Source: Hinthialibacter sp964556895
GTDB taxonomy: Bacteria; Hinthialibacterota; Hinthialibacteria; Hinthialibacterales; Hinthialibacteraceae
Reading direction: 5' to 3'
DNA length: 64,000 nt
Assembly: GCA_964556895.1 (NCBI GenBank)
Contig: CAZKYC010000002.1
Coordinates: forward strand, 62,001 to 126,000
Each line of letters opens with the position of its first letter. Positions within the stretch are counted from its first letter, which is position 1. The notes beneath the pieces are model-generated. The model saw nothing but the letters and a program-made list of their open reading frames with translations. It ran no database searches and was not told the origin of the DNA. The position numbers and the translations under genes were made by a program. This document shows positions 43,688 through 50,763 of this stretch, in pieces.

Positions 43688-45184
43688 ATGAAATTCATTA
43701 CTCCAGTTGTTGTCATTGGTTCATTCGCAATACTCGTTTCAATCCAGGCTTTTGCTTTTGACGCGGAAGAAGCCATGGAGTTGATTGAAAATCATCGCGC
43801 GAAGTGGGATATCCCAGGCGTCGCGGTCGCCATCGTTCACAAAGGCGAAACGCTACTGCTCAAAGGCTTCGGCGTCAAAGAAATCGGTAAAGACGCCGCA
43901 GTTGATATTGAGACCCAGTTCGCCATTGCGTCAAATTCAAAAACGTTCACCTGCGCGGCCCTGGCGATGGCGGTCGACGACGGCCTGCTCAGTTGGGACG
44001 ACCCGGTGATCGACCACCTGCCGTCGTTTCGCCTCTCCGCCCCCTACCGCGCGATGGACATGACCGTACGCGACCTGGCCGCTCACAAAACCGGCATGGA
44101 AGGCGGCAACGCCGCCTGGTGGCGAACGCAATTTACTCGCGCCGAGTTGCTCGACCGCATGGTCTATCTTAAGGTCAGCCAAAAATTGCGCAGCGGATAC
44201 CACTACAATAATCTGATGTATTTGGCGGCGGGGATGGTGTTAGAGTCAGCCAGCGGCATGACCTGGGACGCGTATCTCAAAACAAGAATCTTCGATCCGC
44301 TGGACATGAAAAACACCACGACCGATGTGGATCAACTCGATGAATCATCCAACTTCGCCGTCCCACACGCCTTTCGCCGCGGCGACGACGCAATCGAACC
44401 GACCCAATGGTATGACGCCAACCACGTCGGCCCGGCGGCGTCGGTCAGTTCATGCGCCGCTGATCTGGCGAAGTGGATGAACCTGCTGCTCGCCAAGGGC
44501 AAACATGGCGATACACAACTCATCAGTGAAGAACAGATCAAAGAAATGCAGACGCCTCAATCGATCCTATCGACCGACTCGTTAAACCGAATCGGACGCA
44601 ACGCCCACTTTCACGCTTATGGCCTGGGCCACCGCATGTATGACTACAAAGGCCTCAAATATGTCGAACACGGCGGCCATGTGGTGACCTTTCGCTCGCA
44701 TGTGTGCTTGGTTCCTGAGGTCGAGTTTGGCGTCACGGTTCTCGCCAACAGTGAGACCGATTTCTGTGAGGGCATGTGTTACGCGTTGTGCGACTTGTTT
44801 CTCAACCAAGACGGCCCCGACTGGATGGCGGTCTACCGAAAACAACATCGCGACTGGCGGGAAGACATCAAAGAGAGCGCCAAAAAACGCAACCAAGCCC
44901 GCATCAAAGACGCGCCGGCGTCTCATTCACTCGGCCAATATACGGGCGAATATACCCACCCGCTTTATGGTTCGTTTTATGTCAAAAAGCCAACGGACGA
45001 GTTGCGGTTTAATTTTAATGAAACGCCTTACTTTAACGGGGCCTTGCAACACTGGCATTACGATTCGTTCTTGATGCTGCCTGACCTTCAGTTTCGCGAT
45101 GAAGCGATGATTCAATTTCAATTGAACCATAATGGAGAGGTCGCCAGCGTGAAAATCGGCGGCGCGGTGTATGAGAAAAAATAG
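43688..45184 (+). CDS. Secreted serine beta-lactamase-like protein (class C/esterase fold, DUF3471)
   Basis: 498 residues from the ATG at 43688, which has AAAGGG upstream. Signal peptide to about residue 24 (IQAFA). The penicillin-binding-protein/class C fold shows S82-N-S-K85 (SxxK), Y173-N-N (YxN) and an HGG motif (YVEHGGHVVTFRSH) in place of KTG, as is usual for class C-like esterases and peptidases. The last 100 residues form a DUF3471-like lipocalin-type beta domain (LGQYTGEYTHPLYGSFYVKK). Such proteins hydrolyse esters, D-amino acid peptides or beta-lactams; a resistance role should not be assumed. Confidence 0.92.
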   Translation: MKFITPVVVIGSFAILVSIQAFAFDAEEAMELIENHRAKWDIPGVAVAIVHKGETLLLKGFGVKEIGKDAAVDIETQFAIASNSKTFTCAALAMAVDDGLLSWDDPVIDHLPSFRLSAPYRAMDMTVRDLAAHKTGMEGGNAAWWRTQFTRAELLDRMVYLKVSQKLRSGYHYNNLMYLAAGMVLESASGMTWDAYLKTRIFDPLDMKNTTTDVDQLDESSNFAVPHAFRRGDDAIEPTQWYDANHVGPAASVSSCAADLAKWMNLLLAKGKHGDTQLISEEQIKEMQTPQSILSTDSLNRIGRNAHFHAYGLGHRMYDYKGLKYVEHGGHVVTFRSHVCLVPEVEFGVTVLANSETDFCEGMCYALCDLFLNQDGPDWMAVYRKQHRDWREDIKESAKKRNQARIKDAPASHSLGQYTGEYTHPLYGSFYVKKPTDELRFNFNETPYFNGALQHWHYDSFLMLPDLQFRDEAMIQFQLNHNGEVASVKIGGAVYEKK

Positions 45185-45207
45185 TACATTCGCTCTAGAG
45201 TATAAAA

Positions 45208-45287
45208 GGGATTGGTACAACTCTGTTCGCTTCCGTGCAGGCGTTCAGGCCCTTATGCACAGGCGCTCACTGAGTTGCCCCAACCCC
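45208..45287 (-). repeat. Interspersed inverted-repeat element, copy 5 (80 nt, diverged)
   Basis: gggattggtacaactctg ... tgagttgccccaacccc with gttcgcttccgtgcagg and gcacaggcgctcac inside; four bases longer than the others because of an insertion in the middle. Fills the gap between convergent genes ending at 45184 and 45315. Confidence 0.75.
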
Positions 45288-45314
45288 CTTCGTATCATCG
45301 CCTACTCAAGGAAA

Positions 45315-46391
45315 TTAATTCTTCACCTTGTATTTTGGATTCAGAATCGCTGATTCATCAAACACGGCGTGCATGACGACTTTGCGGTTATCAGTCGTAT
45401 AAATGATGTGAATCTTTCCGTTTTTCGACTGAATGGCGTATGGATAGGCGAAGGTGTTATCGCCCGTTAGAATGTCGCGCTTATATGAATACGTTTTGTC
45501 ATTGTCGGTTGAGAGCGCCAGGGTCAACGGGGTGCGGTCGTTCATGTTGTCATTATAAATCAATAATAAGTTGCCGCTTTTCAACTTTAGAAAATCCACC
45601 GCCGCGTTGGGGTTTTTGAAGTTGGTTTTCCTCGCTTCCGACCAGGTCCAGCCGCCGTCGCGCGATTCAGAGCGCAACATCCAACCGTCGTCAGTGGGTT
45701 CATAGCCGCCGCCGCGTCGAATATAGGCGATAAAATAGTCGTCGGTGATTTGTTCTACCTGCGCCTGCAGGTTGCCATTGGGCGAGCGAATGTATCCCGT
45801 CTGTTTCCATTTTTGGGTTTTCGGGTCAAACCGAAGAAAGAACGAAGCCGTATCGCCGCCGACGTGTTCGGTGTCGCGCCCGGTTTCAATATAGACGGGC
45901 AACATGTACTCGCCTGTGTTCAATACGATGGGCCGACCGCGTACCATTGTGCCTTCTTCCATGGTCAGCATGAACGAGTCAGACCATGTGTAGGCGTTGT
46001 CTTTCGAAACTTTGGCTTTAATTCGCGAGGTCGACCAGGTGTCGCCGTACCGGTTCACATAAAACAGCCACACCAAACCGTCAGGCGCCTGCCAGATGAC
46101 CGGGTTGCCTTCAGAGCGCCAGGGCGTGTCGGCGATGATCTCGGGTTCGCTCCACTCGCTCTCACCTTTCACTAGCCGTGACCCCCACACCGCCGTTTCG
46201 AGGGCGTATTCGCCCTCGCCGCAGTAATAGGCGGCATAGAGGTCGCCGCTGCTGAGTTCGGTGATCGACGCCGGGTGTTTGTATGGTCCCGGCAACTCAG
46301 GCCCAAACAATCGGTTGACCTGAATATCATCGGCGCAATATGCCGCGGCGCTGCACATGAATAGAGCGGCGAATAGAGTTCGAAAGGACAC
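45315..46391 (-). CDS. Secreted sialidase/BNR-repeat-like protein
   Basis: 358 residues from GTG at 46391, because GAGGAG lies 7 bases upstream; a TTG five codons earlier would overlap that site. Signal peptide to about residue 20 (AAAYCA). The fold is a six-bladed sialidase-type propeller: HPASITELSSGDLYAAYYCG, NPVIWQAPDGLVWLFYVNRY, and Asp-box-like loops SKDNAYTWSDS, SRDGGWTWSEA and STDNDKTYSYK. Members of the secreted planctomycete-type group act on glycans, but the exo-sialidase arginine triad is not obvious here. Last gene of the riboswitch operon, 18 bases behind the aldolase gene. Confidence 0.85.
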   Translation of the reverse strand: MSFRTLFAALFMCSAAAYCADDIQVNRLFGPELPGPYKHPASITELSSGDLYAAYYCGEGEYALETAVWGSRLVKGESEWSEPEIIADTPWRSEGNPVIWQAPDGLVWLFYVNRYGDTWSTSRIKAKVSKDNAYTWSDSFMLTMEEGTMVRGRPIVLNTGEYMLPVYIETGRDTEHVGGDTASFFLRFDPKTQKWKQTGYIRSPNGNLQAQVEQITDDYFIAYIRRGGGYEPTDDGWMLRSESRDGGWTWSEARKTNFKNPNAAVDFLKLKSGNLLLIYNDNMNDRTPLTLALSTDNDKTYSYKRDILTGDNTFAYPYAIQSKNGKIHIIYTTDNRKVVMHAVFDESAILNPKYKVKN

Positions 46392-46409
46392 AGGCGTTCT
46401 CCTCAAAGG

Positions 46410-47246
46410 TTAAATTTCAGGCGCTGTCGATTCAGATGATGAAGGGGTTTCAAATGAATCGCCATGAATGGAGCGTATGCGATCAAGTTGTTGGTTGGCG
46501 GCTTCGACCATAATGGTGACATCGTGAGAGTATAAAATCCAGTTCAAGCCGGCGTCGATGTATTGGTTGAGTGGTTCAGGCGGCGCGGTGTCCGGCTTGA
46601 TATGCATACCGGCCCCCACCCCCGCTTTGCGCGCAGTACGAATTATAGTCAACACGGCTTCAACAAAACGCGGGTGTTGGTATTGCTCAGGGACCTCAAG
46701 CGATAGTGACAAATCATGCGGCCCGATAAACACCCCGTCAACGCCAGCGACGCTGAGCAGGGCCTCCAGGTTGTCCATCGCCGGGACGCTTTCGATCCCA
46801 ATGAGAAAATAATGGTTCTCGTTGGCTTTGAGCAGGTATTTTTCTGTGTCGTCAGACAATTGTTCTTCTCCGGAGGCAACTCGCGAAAGCCGCTCGCCTT
46901 TGAGCGGGCGATAGCGCACCACCGCCGCCATCTCGGCAATCTCGTCAACCGACTCAATATAAGGAACCACAATCCCTTCGGCGCCGGCGTCTAAAGCGGC
47001 TGCGGCGAGATGAAGATCCGGGTTCAATATTCTCACGGCGGGCGAGAGGCCATGGCCGGAAAAATGGCCGCATACCAGAGCAACATCAGAGCGGTCCATG
47101 GGGACATGCTCGGTATCAATAAAAACAAACTCAACATTCAACCCAAGGCTTTTCTTTAAGTAATACGCCCCGCCCGCATGGCTGATATGAACGCCATACA
47201 CTCGCTGCCCTGTTCTGATTGAATGCCGAATTTCACTTCCTTGCAT
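46410..47246 (-). CDS. HpcH/HpaI aldolase family protein
   Basis: 278 residues, ATG at 47246. TIM-barrel signatures of the class II 2-keto-3-deoxy acid aldolases: VFIDTEHVPMD (metal/catalytic region), GAEGIVVPYIESVDEI, LIGIESVPAMDNLEALLSVA (with the metal-binding Glu), GVFIGPHDLSLSL, and GLNWILYSHDVTIM. The expected catalytic Arg of classical HpaI is present upstream as SPAVRI. Reaction class: reversible aldol cleavage of 2-oxo-3-deoxy or 4-hydroxy-2-oxo acids to pyruvate and an aldehyde, cytoplasmic. It is third in the riboswitch-led operon, only 9 bases after the CobT-like gene. Confidence 0.9.
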   Translation of the reverse strand: MQGSEIRHSIRTGQRVYGVHISHAGGAYYLKKSLGLNVEFVFIDTEHVPMDRSDVALVCGHFSGHGLSPAVRILNPDLHLAAAALDAGAEGIVVPYIESVDEIAEMAAVVRYRPLKGERLSRVASGEEQLSDDTEKYLLKANENHYFLIGIESVPAMDNLEALLSVAGVDGVFIGPHDLSLSLEVPEQYQHPRFVEAVLTIIRTARKAGVGAGMHIKPDTAPPEPLNQYIDAGLNWILYSHDVTIMVEAANQQLDRIRSIHGDSFETPSSSESTAPEI

Positions 47247-47255
47247 GATTGGCCC

Positions 47256-48122
47256 TCATTTCAGTTCATTCATCAGGTCAGCGGCGAGGTCTAACTGGTG
47301 AAGCGCCAACATCGCGCCAATACCAGTATCACACTCGCTTGGTTGAATACACACAGGCGTAACGCCGAGTTGTTGAATAACACGTTTTGTTTTATTGAAT
47401 GACGCGCAAAACATGGAATGCTTCACTGATGGATCGACCCGGGCCGCAACCACGCCAGCCAGCGCCGCGCTCAGATTGTCAAAGACAATCGCGCGGCCAT
47501 GCGAACCCGCCTGTAATACCATACCGGCTATCGCCAACAACTCGGCATTGCCAAGCGCCGCAAGCAGGCCGATAGGGTTCGGGTTTTTCATTGATTTGGT
47601 TCGAGCAATTGTATTGGCTTTCATCTCTTGATTGATCTCATCACCAAACCATGACAACGCCTCTGCTGGCTCCATATCGGCCAACCAACACAACAGCGCC
47701 GCCGCCTGTTCGCGCCGGTATGGGTTCATCGACGCCAGCACCACCTTGGCGCCGCCTTTCATCACCACAGAAGCCACGGTGGAGCCTATTTTCATCACAT
47801 CACGCGCAGTCTTCATGTTGACTGGTTCTTGGCCAGGCCCTAGCAGCGTCAATTCAAACGGCGCACTCAGAACGCTAGACAATGCGGCGCGCGAAGGGTG
47901 GAGTTCTGTCACAGAACCATCAGCGGTAAACAATACCCCCGCCCGTGGGCGCGTGTGAGGGTGATGGGCCGCCTGGGCCATACACAATCGGATCGCGAGC
48001 TCATCTAGGCCGCCGATCAAGCGCAGCGAGGCGCAATGGCCCCACAGGCGCCGCGCCGCTTCTTCTATATGTTCAACGGTATGCGAATGAGAGTGTGAAT
48101 GGCCGTGGTGATGGTGAGCCAT
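47256..48122 (-). CDS. Divergent CobT-like phosphoribosyltransferase-fold protein with His-rich N-terminus
   Basis: 288 residues from the ATG at 48122, preceded by GAAGGCGGA; a longer start at 48161 (MPIISPSYF...) is possible. Residues 1-18 are MAHHHHGHSHSHSHTVEH, nine histidines in all. The remainder resembles nicotinate-nucleotide:dimethylbenzimidazole phosphoribosyltransferase (CobT): PNPIGLLAALGNAELLAIAG, SHGRAIVFDNLSAALAGVVA, then VKHSMFCASFNKTKRVIQQL and a C-terminal IQPSECDTGIGAMLALHQL. In CobT the last block is GEG[TS]GAA with a catalytic Glu (Glu317 in Salmonella); here aligning GIGAM places Thr266 at that site. It is in an operon headed by a cobalamin riboswitch. Possibly a cobalt- or cobamide-binding relative rather than the canonical enzyme. 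Confidence 0.65.
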   Translation of the reverse strand: MAHHHHGHSHSHSHTVEHIEEAARRLWGHCASLRLIGGLDELAIRLCMAQAAHHPHTRPRAGVLFTADGSVTELHPSRAALSSVLSAPFELTLLGPGQEPVNMKTARDVMKIGSTVASVVMKGGAKVVLASMNPYRREQAAALLCWLADMEPAEALSWFGDEINQEMKANTIARTKSMKNPNPIGLLAALGNAELLAIAGMVLQAGSHGRAIVFDNLSAALAGVVAARVDPSVKHSMFCASFNKTKRVIQQLGVTPVCIQPSECDTGIGAMLALHQLDLAADLMNELK

Positions 48123-48176
48123 GCGTCCGCCTTCAAAGTAGGATGGCGATATTATCGGCATTCCCGGCGCCGTTGA

Positions 48177-48872
48177 CTAGCGCAAGCGCTGGACCGGCCG
48201 CAAGCGAATCTCACCGCCCAGCGTCAATTCATACTCGCCGCGCCACACCGACCCGTCGTCTTGATCAACGCGATGAGGAAACGGCACAGCGCGTTCGGCG
48301 TCAAAGTCTGCGACGTCAAGATGAAGGCTGCGCACCAGCCACACGCCGCCGTCTTCGGCTTCTTCGACATTGTGTTCGCCGCCGTCTGCGGCGCCTACGT
48401 CAAGCGCGGCGTAATTATAGGCAAAGCGCATGAACTGCCAGCGCGGCGCCGTCTTACCAGCGAAGTTTGATTGTGAACAGGTGGGGTAGGCCTCAATCAG
48501 CGCCTTGTGTTTTCGCTTGAGGGCGGGGTCAAACAAATTGGCTTGTTGGCAATAGTCCTGCTCAACCAACGTCAGTGGGACGCCGCTCCAATAGCCATTG
48601 CCGGCGGGGCCGCAGCCCCACGCCGTCAGATCGGGGCGAGGGACAGTATCCGCCAACCCGTCAGCCAGAGGGAACACACCGTGGTCAAGCCGGTAAGATT
48701 GAAGGGCGGTGTTGAGTATTCGCAGGTTATGTTGGGCCCCGGCGGCGTCGGCGCGCTCTATCGCCTGGTGATAGTTGTTGGTCGCGACCAGTGAGAGGAT
48801 GCTGATAATCGCAACGACAATGAGCAACTCAATTAACGTGAATCCGCGTGTTCCGATTGCGTCGTTCCGCAC
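48177..48872 (-). CDS. Atypical prepilin-like protein 5, first gene after the cobalamin riboswitch
   Basis: 231 residues from GTG at 48872 (MRNDAIGTRG|FTLIELLIVV), with AAAGGA 6 bases upstream. It has the Gly-Phe cut site and +5 Glu, but the helix then reads AIISILSLVATNNYHQAIER instead of the IGILAAIAVPNFLNAQ of the other four. The globular domain differs as well: it lacks the SNGLxSxGD end motif and contains several cysteines (WGCGPAGNGYW, DYCQQANLF, YPTCSQSNF) and an acidic, His/Asp-containing stretch (GAADGGEHNVEEAEDGGVWL). It is preceded by the riboswitch leader and followed, 54 bases on, by the CobT-like gene. A role in cobamide-dependent regulation or in handling cobamides at the surface is inferred only from position. 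Confidence 0.85.
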   Translation of the reverse strand: MRNDAIGTRGFTLIELLIVVAIISILSLVATNNYHQAIERADAAGAQHNLRILNTALQSYRLDHGVFPLADGLADTVPRPDLTAWGCGPAGNGYWSGVPLTLVEQDYCQQANLFDPALKRKHKALIEAYPTCSQSNFAGKTAPRWQFMRFAYNYAALDVGAADGGEHNVEEAEDGGVWLVRSLHLDVADFDAERAVPFPHRVDQDDGSVWRGEYELTLGGEIRLRPVQRLR

Positions 48873-48972
48873 AATCCGTCCTTTATAGCCAGCGGTCCGC
48901 CTGCAGGGAAAGTGGTAAAGACGTCGAAGCCTTGCGCCTTCTCTCCGGCCGGCGAATCGGTATGGCGTGGTT

Positions 48973-49137
48973 CAAAAGGCAGGTTTTCTGGCTCCCAGGC
49001 GTGTTGCGTTCCTACTCCCCCGCCTTCTCATCCGAACAGACAATGGCGTATGGGGTTTCGTTCCTGGTTACAGCGGCGGGACCGCGCCGGACTCACACCG
49101 GCTTCCCTTTTCACTCGCCAACCGCGAGCGCCTTTTG
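48973..49137 (-). promoter_or_regulatory. Cobalamin (B12) riboswitch aptamer
   Basis: Read on the minus strand the sequence contains GGGAAGCCGGTGTGAGTCCG, then GCGGTCCCGCCGCTGTAACC, and later GGGAGCCAGAAAACCTGCC (B12 box). These are the conserved core blocks of cobalamin riboswitches in the right order and spacing. The closing helix P1 is visible as caaaaggc at 49137-49130 pairing with gccttttg at 48980-48973. About 100 bases separate it from the GTG start of the prepilin gene, enough for an expression platform, which I could not resolve into a clear terminator or RBS-masking helix. Known riboswitches of this class usually repress downstream genes when a cobalamin binds. Confidence 0.92.
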
Positions 49138-49144
49138 TCGGTTC

Positions 49145-49172
49145 ATTCTAGGATATCGATGAGCGAAGTCAA
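49145..49172 (-). promoter_or_regulatory. Promoter of the riboswitch-led operon
   Basis: On the minus strand TTGACT (49172-49167) and TAGAAT (49150-49145) are 16 bases apart. Initiation 7-8 bases downstream would fall at about 49138, directly at the first base of the riboswitch P1 helix. Confidence 0.6.
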
Positions 49173-49213
49173 CGAGGCTCAATCTCAATGAGATTGTGAC
49201 GCACCATGTGCGA

Positions 49214-49289
49214 GGCGCGGGCATAACTCTGTTCGCTTCAGCGCCGCTCCGCGTATTTGCACAGGCGCTCACAGAGTTACACCCGCGCC
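49214..49289 (-). repeat. 76-nt interspersed inverted-repeat element, copy 6
   Basis: ggcgcgggcataactctg ... cagagttacacccgcgcc, with ttcgcttcagcgccgctccgc and cacaggcgctc inside. Both arms carry the same changes at positions 4-5 (gc for at / cat to cgc), keeping the pairing. Orientation opposite to copy 1. Confidence 0.85.
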
Positions 49290-49339
49290 TGAAGGAACAT
49301 CTCGAATCGAGATCTGCTTAAATACGAAACAAACCAATT

Positions 49340-49448
49340 AGAGCGTTTGTCAAAAAAATGTGCGTGAAGCGCGCCCGTATCCGCCGCGGCGGACAGCGAT
49401 AGAAACAGTTACGTAAACTCAATCCGCACTTAGTTCTGGCAACCACTA
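49340..49448 (+). repeat. 109-nt repeat family 2, copy 2
   Basis: Starts agagcgtttgtcaaaaaa, contains ccgccgcggcgg and ends tctggcaaccacta; about nine differences from 36166-36274. Lies just beyond the 3' end of the 49472 gene. Confidence 0.85.
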
Positions 49449-49471
49449 TAAAATTAAAAACGGCGCCGGGG

Positions 49472-50638
49472 TTATTTTGATTGAGCACGAATTTCCATCT
49501 CCTTCTTCAACATTTCGCCTAATGCGCGATAGGCGGCGCGGGCTTTTTCAACGCGCCTCATCAGTTCAGGCCCTTGTTGAACGTATTGCATCACCACATA
49601 ATTGCCCAGTTCGCGTTCGAGCCGCGCGGTGTATTCGTCTAACAAGTCTTCAACTTCTTGCAGGCTTTCCATTCGTTCGTCTAAAAGCCGCTCCGCCGCA
49701 GACACATTCCAAAACCGCAACCCGTGTTTTTTTACATAGACCGGGGTGGTATGCGCCTGCGAGCCGTCGCTGCCTTTGGCGCGGGCCGCGATCCAAAACC
49801 CGTCATCAGCGGGTAGGGTGAATTTGGTGTGCAACGTTAACTGGCTGTCTTTCTCAGGCTCTACGCGCTTTATCACTTCGCCCTGAGCGACAATTTCAAG
49901 TTCGGTCGGATACAGGCGCCCTTTGCCGCCGGTGGCTGTCGCCGCAATTTCAAGCGGCTGTCCGTCTCTCACGATAATCTCGTCGCCCGGGCGTTTTCCG
50001 TTCACCGTAAACTCAATCATGGGGCCATTGGTGACAAAGGTGCGCCCATTATTCACGGCGTCAAACCATGCATCAGCGGAAAATTGCGCATCCCGGCCTA
50101 TGTAGGCGTACATCCTCACTTCACCGACGGTGCCGCCCCAGGGTACGTCAGAGCCAGCCGCGGCGTGAAATACACACACCGCCGCCGCATCGGGCGCCAA
50201 TGGATTCTCAACTCGAATAACGGCTTCGCCTGTCGCCTCTTCGACTTGGGCGAATACCGAAAACTCACACGACAACGGAACCTGATTGATCTTGTCGCTG
50301 TCAAAATCATCCAACACCGGGTCATACAATAAGACCGTGTCGAGTTGTTGGTTGTTGAATTGAATGATGAGTTTCTCTTTTTGTTTGACGAGTCCGGCTA
50401 AAAACAAACCATATTCCTCTTGAGTGAGTGAGCGGTCATTGTTACCGTCGACCTGGCGGCGCGCATTCAGCGCCTCTTTTTTGTGAAACGTGAACCGCAC
50501 CGTCGCATCGATGTAATTGGGCGAGAGCAACAAGGATATCTGGTGCTCGACATAATCAGAGAACGGCGGATGCGCGCTGGCAGGTTGAGATTCAGCAATA
50601 AAGACAAAAAGAACGACCAGTAGCAGGTTGAAGCGCAT
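49472..50638 (-). CDS. Secreted chimeric protein: EF-hand N-terminal domain plus CehA/McbA fragment
   Basis: 388 residues from the ATG at 50638 (GGTGG 9 bases upstream); the ATG at 50647 is an alternative. Signal peptide to about residue 22 (PASA). The mature N-terminus (HPPFSDYVEHQISLLLSPNY) resembles the extracytoplasmic beta domain seen before HupE-like membrane proteins and includes an EF-hand-like loop, DGNNDRSLTQEEY. The middle block VGEVRMYAYIGRDAQFSADA ... NNGRTFVTNGPMIEFTVNG corresponds to the C-terminal part of CehA/McbA proteins (compare VMVRAAFLTPEHMIHAM ... GDFYASSGVVLDD in the 28291 gene), but the PHP metal-binding half is absent. A coiled-coil tail ends the protein. No enzymatic activity is expected from the missing HxH. 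Confidence 0.7.
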   Translation of the reverse strand: MRFNLLLVVLFVFIAESQPASAHPPFSDYVEHQISLLLSPNYIDATVRFTFHKKEALNARRQVDGNNDRSLTQEEYGLFLAGLVKQKEKLIIQFNNQQLDTVLLYDPVLDDFDSDKINQVPLSCEFSVFAQVEEATGEAVIRVENPLAPDAAAVCVFHAAAGSDVPWGGTVGEVRMYAYIGRDAQFSADAWFDAVNNGRTFVTNGPMIEFTVNGKRPGDEIIVRDGQPLEIAATATGGKGRLYPTELEIVAQGEVIKRVEPEKDSQLTLHTKFTLPADDGFWIAARAKGSDGSQAHTTPVYVKKHGLRFWNVSAAERLLDERMESLQEVEDLLDEYTARLERELGNYVVMQYVQQGPELMRRVEKARAAYRALGEMLKKEMEIRAQSK

Positions 50639-50763
50639 TGGATTCATCCACCGAGTCAATCAACATTAGGATTGCGTAGCATTCTGCTCAAAAATTCAGT
50701 ATGATATTATCACATTCCAACGCGCTTTTCATCAAACAAATTTCATTCAGGACGGTTTTTTCA

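Larger units (their letters stand above)
48873..49471. other. 599-base intergenic region: riboswitch, promoter and two repeats
   Basis: From left to right it contains the riboswitch expression platform (48873-48972), the cobalamin aptamer (48973-49137), the promoter at 49145-49172, a 76-nt repeat (49214-49289) flanked by short near-palindromes (caatctcaatgagattg, atctcgaatcgagat), and a 109-nt repeat (49340-49448). No protein gene. Confidence 0.8.

Noticed and set aside
43688..45184. Antibiotic resistance beta-lactamase
   Set aside because: The HGG motif replaces KTG and a DUF3471-like domain follows, which points to the broader esterase/peptidase group; nothing indicates resistance.
48084..48122. 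Poly-His start of the CobT-like protein as a cloning tag or contamination
   Set aside because: The His run is irregular (HHHHGHSHSHSH), in frame with a natural protein, has natural upstream sequence, and sits within a conserved-looking operon with a riboswitch.
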